Positions 5,657 to 8,311 of a stretch of 8,311 bases of DNA are shown here, piece after piece. How positions within the stretch are numbered: the first letter of the stretch is position 1; every line of letters starts with the position of its first letter. A program made the position numbers and the translations under genes. Location of the stretch: contig CAMAXB010000131.1 of NCBI GenBank assembly GCA_945862035.1, positions 1 to 8,311 on the forward strand, read 5' to 3'. The notes under the pieces were generated by a model, which worked only from the letters and a program-made list of their open reading frames with translations, searched no databases and was not told the origin of the DNA. The stretch comes from Opitutus sp. GAS368 (GTDB taxonomy: Bacteria > Verrucomicrobiota > Verrucomicrobiia > Opitutales > Opitutaceae).

Positions 5657-5928
5657 CGCGGCGATGACTGATGGACAATCTCCGCCAGTTCGCGCGGGTC
5701 AATTGCATCGAGCTGGCGGTCGCGCCGCTTCAGTTCCTCTAAGGTCTTGATCGCCGTCTCGGTCATCCGGCCATGGGTCTCATCCGACCCGCCGACGAGG
5801 ACAAACTGCTCGCCCCGGGTGATCCGCTTGTGGCCGTCCTCATTGTCCAGACCGATGCCGAGCAGGCCGGCCCGGAGTTTGGGTGCGGACTTGGACGGGC
5901 GGGCGGACTTGCTCGGCTTTTTGCTCAC
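5653..5928 (-). CDS. Uncharacterised 91-aa basic-tailed protein translated with scpA
   Basis: I do not recognise a named family. Residues 1-20 form a Lys/Ser/Arg/Pro-rich, probably disordered tail (MSKKPSKSARPSKSAPKLRA) that could touch nucleic acid. Residues 21-50 include GLLGIGLDNEDGHKR and RGEQFVLVGGSDETH. Residues 55-87 look helical and charged (MTETAIKTLEELKRRDRQLD onward). There is no Cys, signal peptide or membrane segment. The GTG start overlaps the scpA stop as GTGA, so the two are almost certainly translated from one mRNA. The position after scpA is where scpB is often found, but the protein is far too short for ScpB and has none of its winged-helix pattern. The glycine-rich middle and intact coding pattern argue that it is a genuine gene. 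A link with condensin function is inference from position only. Confidence 0.8.
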   Translation of the reverse strand: MSKKPSKSARPSKSAPKLRAGLLGIGLDNEDGHKRITRGEQFVLVGGSDETHGRMTETAIKTLEELKRRDRQLDAIDPRELAEIVHQSSPR

Positions 5929-6713
5929 AAGGTCAGCGTGCTCGCTTCGGCCGGTGTTTCAAGTGGCATTTCGTCTTCCTCCACTGCGTCGCACACGATA
6001 TCCGTAAAGGCCTCGTCCTGACGCACCCGCAGTTTGCCCAGACGGGTCAGCTCCAGCACGGCGAGAAATGTGGCGACAAGCACGCGGACGGTGATGCGTC
6101 CGGGAAAAAGATGGGAAAAGATAAAGGACTTCTCGGTCCGGATCCGGGCAAGCAGTTCCTCCATCTTGTCCGCGACGGTGACTTGTTCGTCCTTGATCTC
6201 GCCCACGACGAGCTTCTCCGCCAGCCGACGGAGCACCAGGTTGAAGGCATTCCAGAGCTCGATCCGATCACCGCTGCGCAGTGGCCGGTCGCCGTCGGAA
6301 ATCGACAGGCTGGAAACGTGACGGGCCAGAAGGTTGTTCTGGAACTGGGCAAGCTCGTCGAGTTTCCCGGCCGCCTCCTTGAATTTCTTGTACTGGAGGA
6401 GCTGGTGCACGAGCTCCCAGCGCGGGTCCATTGCGTCGCCATCCTCGGCGTTGGGATCAATCGCCGCCTGGCCCCGCGGCAGGAGCATGCGGCTCTTGAT
6501 CTCCATCAGCGTGGCCGCCATCACAAAAAACTCGCCGGCAACCTCGAGATCCAGCTGCTGCATCGAGCGCAGGACGGTGAGGTACTGGCGCGTCACGGCC
6601 TCGATCGGGATGTCGTAAATATCCAACTCGTTCTTCCGGATGAGGAACAACAAAAGATCGAGGGGGCCCTCGAAAACAGGCAGCTTGATGCGGTAGTCGG
6701 CGTCGGGAACCAC
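5925..6713 (-). CDS. scpA: Segregation and condensation protein A (kleisin subunit of SMC-ScpAB)
   Basis: ScpA is the kleisin that bridges the SMC heads in bacterial condensin and, with ScpB, compacts and helps segregate the chromosome. The 262-aa product opens with the family hallmark FEGPLDLLLFLIRKNELDIYD (from residue 14). Next comes DLEVAGEFFVMAATLMEIKS (55-74), which packs on the SMC neck, then an acidic linker (about 81-97). The C-terminal winged-helix part (about 205-240, VRVLVATFLAVLELTRLGKL) would bind the SMC cap. The start is GTG at 6713: upstream in frame there is a stop and no other start codon, so this choice is forced even though no good Shine-Dalgarno site precedes it. The length is normal. 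It overlaps the 91-aa gene by four bases. No scpB or smc is in the window. Confidence 0.95.
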   Translation of the reverse strand: MVPDADYRIKLPVFEGPLDLLLFLIRKNELDIYDIPIEAVTRQYLTVLRSMQQLDLEVAGEFFVMAATLMEIKSRMLLPRGQAAIDPNAEDGDAMDPRWELVHQLLQYKKFKEAAGKLDELAQFQNNLLARHVSSLSISDGDRPLRSGDRIELWNAFNLVLRRLAEKLVVGEIKDEQVTVADKMEELLARIRTEKSFIFSHLFPGRITVRVLVATFLAVLELTRLGKLRVRQDEAFTDIVCDAVEEDEMPLETPAEASTLTL

Positions 6714-6990
6714 GCGGCGATGCTTGGGCCGGGGCTCCCCGCGGCAATGAAAAAGTCAGGGACGCTTGGCTCGGCCCGCGAAACACGCGAAATGACGCGG
6801 AACCGATCCTCGATACCCAATCCGTCTCACCGGAGATAACTGAGCAAACGGAGTGGAATTTGATCGAGACGTTTCAATCTCCGACCCGCTTCCGATTCCG
6901 ACCTCCTGCTCGTCTCCCTTACCTCCTGTCGAGCAGTCCGGTTTCCGCGTCTTTCAGCGTATTCCGCGGGCAGCCCTACCGAGCCGATCG
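6714..6990. other. 277-base non-coding spacer between rsmB-type gene and scpA
   Basis: No gene with family resemblance or good codon pattern lies here. It should contain the scpA promoter, but I see no convincing -35/-10 pair. The features I can point to on the reverse strand are an imperfect 10-base tandem duplication (ACGCTGAAAG then ACGCGGAAAC, 6959-6940), the hairpin with two AGGAGGT boxes (6936-6901, separate entry), and a CGGGG/CCCCG palindrome about 20 bases before the scpA start. No clear terminator follows the rsmB-type gene, so read-through into scpA is possible. Confidence 0.5.
6901..6936 (-). repeat. Hairpin with duplicated AGGAGGT boxes upstream of scpA
   Basis: On the reverse strand CTGCTCG (6936-6930) and CGAGCAG (6912-6906) are a perfect 7-bp inverted repeat with a 17-base loop. 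The loop contains a full AGGAGGT (6927-6921), and a second AGGAGGT (6907-6901) begins inside the 3' arm of the stem, exactly 20 bases from the first. Neither is followed at a workable distance by ATG, GTG or TTG, so they are not ordinary ribosome-binding sites. It may be an RNA element or a direct-repeat protein site; the function is unknown. Confidence 0.5.
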
Positions 6991-8175
6991 CTACGCTCTC
7001 CGCATGGACGCCACGAAAAAGCCGTCGGTGTCATGCCGGCCGGGGAGGATCGCCAGGCCGTGCGGACCGGGCGGGAATCCGAAGGTCTGTGCCGGAGGTT
7101 CGAGCGTGAATTCCGGCCGATCCGCGAGGAACGCTGCGACGATGGCCTCGTTCTCCGAGCGGCAGAGAGAGCAGGTCGCATAGATGAGCCGTCCGCCGGG
7201 ATGCACCCGTTCGCTGAAACGTCGGAGGAGTTCGGTCTGCAGCCGGGCGGAGCGCGCCACGTGCTCGGGCGTTGTGTTCCACTTGAGGTGGGGTGACCGG
7301 CGCCAGGTACCCGTGCCCGAGCAGGGGGCGTCAACGAGCACGCCGTCGAAGAGGCCGGTTGGCGCGGTTCGGCTGATGACGATGGATCGGAGTCCCGCGC
7401 GGTGGGCGCGGACCTCCAGCTCGGCCAAAGCGCCCGGGCGCACGTCGTGGGCCGTCACGCGACCCGCTGGGCCGAGCAGACGGGCGAGCTGCAGTGTCTT
7501 GCCGCCGGCTCCGGCGCAGGCATCGAGCCAGTGGCCGCCGGGCTCCAGCGCCAAAGTGTCGAGAATCAGTTGGGAGCCGAGGTCCTGCACCTCGATCAGC
7601 CCATGGGCAAAGGCGTCGGTGCGCGTCAGGTCGCGATCACCGTCCACGGCCCAGGCATCCGGGCGTAGGGGTGAGGGCGTATACGTCCATCCGAGGCTGG
7701 CGAACTCCGCCGCCACCGGCGCGGGATCATCGACCTGGAGGCGCAGCCAGAGCGGTGCCCGCGCACAAAGCGCCGTGCGGACCGCGGGTTCGAACGCGGC
7801 CGGGCACTCCGCCCGCAGCCAGGCGGGCAGGAGTTCGTCAGGATCAAGCCCGTCGGGGAGGGGGCCGGCACCAAAGGCGGCCCGGAATCCGTGGGTGGCC
7901 GGGAGCTCTGCCGCCAGGTGGCCGATCAGCCCGATCGCCTCGTCGTCCGTGCGACCTTCAATCCAGGGCAGATAGCGCACCGCGGTGTAGAGAAGTTCCC
8001 GATACAGACGACGGTCCCGCGAGCCGAAGCGTCGATCCGCCTTGATCAGGCTCTCGATCCGCGTGGGCAGGCTGCGATCCCCGCGCAGGTGCGGCCGGAG
8101 CGCATGAAGAAGCGCGAGCACCACCCTGCGCTGATTGGACACCACCGGATGGGGTGAAGCGTAGTCAGGCGTCAT
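6991..8175 (-). CDS. rsmB: RsmB/NOP-family rRNA (cytosine-C5) methyltransferase
   Basis: This is a 394-aa SAM-dependent RNA m5C methyltransferase of the NOL1/NOP2/Sun family. Residues about 15-130 form a helical NusB-like N-terminal domain (RRFGSRDRRLYRELLYTAVRY at 48-68), which points to RsmB (16S rRNA C967 in E. coli) rather than RsmF. The catalytic domain has DLGSQLI at 198-204 and the SAM-binding motif I DACAGAGGKT at 218-227. An acidic residue after strand 2 is Asp244, motif IV is DAPCSGTG with Cys285, and motif VI is ATCS with the catalytic Cys335. Both cysteines needed for transfer and product release are present. It is somewhat shorter than E. coli RsmB (429 aa). The ATG at 8175 follows the upstream stop by two bases, with GGTGGAG a little upstream as a plausible ribosome site, so the two genes form an operon. 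The exact rRNA target is inferred. Confidence 0.9.
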   Translation of the reverse strand: MTPDYASPHPVVSNQRRVVLALLHALRPHLRGDRSLPTRIESLIKADRRFGSRDRRLYRELLYTAVRYLPWIEGRTDDEAIGLIGHLAAELPATHGFRAAFGAGPLPDGLDPDELLPAWLRAECPAAFEPAVRTALCARAPLWLRLQVDDPAPVAAEFASLGWTYTPSPLRPDAWAVDGDRDLTRTDAFAHGLIEVQDLGSQLILDTLALEPGGHWLDACAGAGGKTLQLARLLGPAGRVTAHDVRPGALAELEVRAHRAGLRSIVISRTAPTGLFDGVLVDAPCSGTGTWRRSPHLKWNTTPEHVARSARLQTELLRRFSERVHPGGRLIYATCSLCRSENEAIVAAFLADRPEFTLEPPAQTFGFPPGPHGLAILPGRHDTDGFFVASMRRA

Positions 8176-8177
8176 GA

Positions 8178-8311
8178 TCAGCGCTCCACCAGCGGCTCAG
8201 GTGGGGCCGTGCCTGGCGCGTGACCGTAAAACTCGATCAGAATGCGCTGCCAATGGGCCTCTTCCCGCTCGCGGCGACGGACCGCGCGGTACTCGATCTC
8301 GCCGGCGATGA
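8178..8311 (-). CDS. C-terminal end of an unrecognised protein (enters from the right edge)
   Basis: The reverse strand carries 43 complete codons ending in TGA at 8180-8178, two bases before the rsmB-type start. The visible peptide is highly charged at first (EIEYRAVRRREREEAHWQR), then ILIEFYGHAP and a Pro/Glu-rich tail ending LVER. I cannot assign a family from this fragment. GC-ending codons and the tight spacing to the next gene support a genuine coding end. It is probably co-transcribed with the methyltransferase gene. Confidence 0.7.
   Translation of the reverse strand, partial: IAGEIEYRAVRRREREEAHWQRILIEFYGHAPGTAPPEPLVER

Noticed and set aside
5653..5928. The 91-aa gene as scpB
   Set aside because: ScpB is about twice as long with two winged-helix domains, and this protein has neither the length nor the pattern.
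6827..6877. Reverse-strand mini-ORF of 16 residues from TTG 6877 in the scpA upstream spacer
   Set aside because: A GGAG lies a few bases upstream, but a TTG start and 16 codons with no recognisable leader-peptide feature are not enough support.
6921..6927. AGGAGGT on the reverse strand as a ribosome-binding site of a missed gene
   Set aside because: No start codon lies within 4-13 bases of either copy on that strand.

Overview
The window is high-GC bacterial chromosome with compact operons. It most resembles a Verrucomicrobiota genome of the Opitutales/Opitutaceae type. That placement is an inference from protein style, the menaquinone gene menA, starts that lack Shine-Dalgarno sites, and short TTGGTCATTGG-type intergenic repeats of the kind I associate with Verrucomicrobiota and Planctomycetota. 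No rRNA or other decisive marker is present. No phage, transposon, CRISPR array or tRNA gene was found.

Left part (1-1285): the N-terminal 204 residues of an unrecognised acidic protein run leftwards off the edge. An acylphosphatase gene is divergent from it across a 137-base spacer. Then come about 260 non-coding bases holding several small GC-rich hairpins, a possible terminator (1194-1234) and an AT-rich promoter (1245-1273).

Middle (1286-4230): a sulfate-activation operon in the order cysC-cysD-cysN. CysD and CysN form ATP sulfurylase (sulfate + ATP to APS), and CysC phosphorylates APS to PAPS. cysC and cysD overlap by four bases. A 93-base spacer carrying an inverted repeat separates cysD from cysN. 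No PAPS reductase or sulfite reductase gene lies in the window.

Right part: menA (menaquinone synthesis, + strand) converges on trxA (thioredoxin, - strand), which has a strong terminator at 5242-5273. Upstream of trxA on the same strand are a 91-aa uncharacterised gene and scpA (chromosome condensation), which overlap by four bases. A 277-base spacer with an unusual hairpin and two AGGAGGT boxes separates scpA from an rsmB-type rRNA methyltransferase gene. That gene follows, by two bases, the C-terminal end of another unrecognised gene entering from the right edge.

The gene content is mostly housekeeping and I found no convincing new multi-gene system. The best items for a second look are the scpA-linked 91-aa protein, the near-leaderless promoter arrangement shared by three genes, the repeat between cysD and cysN, the SD-presenting hairpin upstream of scpA, and threonine in place of the usual phosphorylated serine in CysC.
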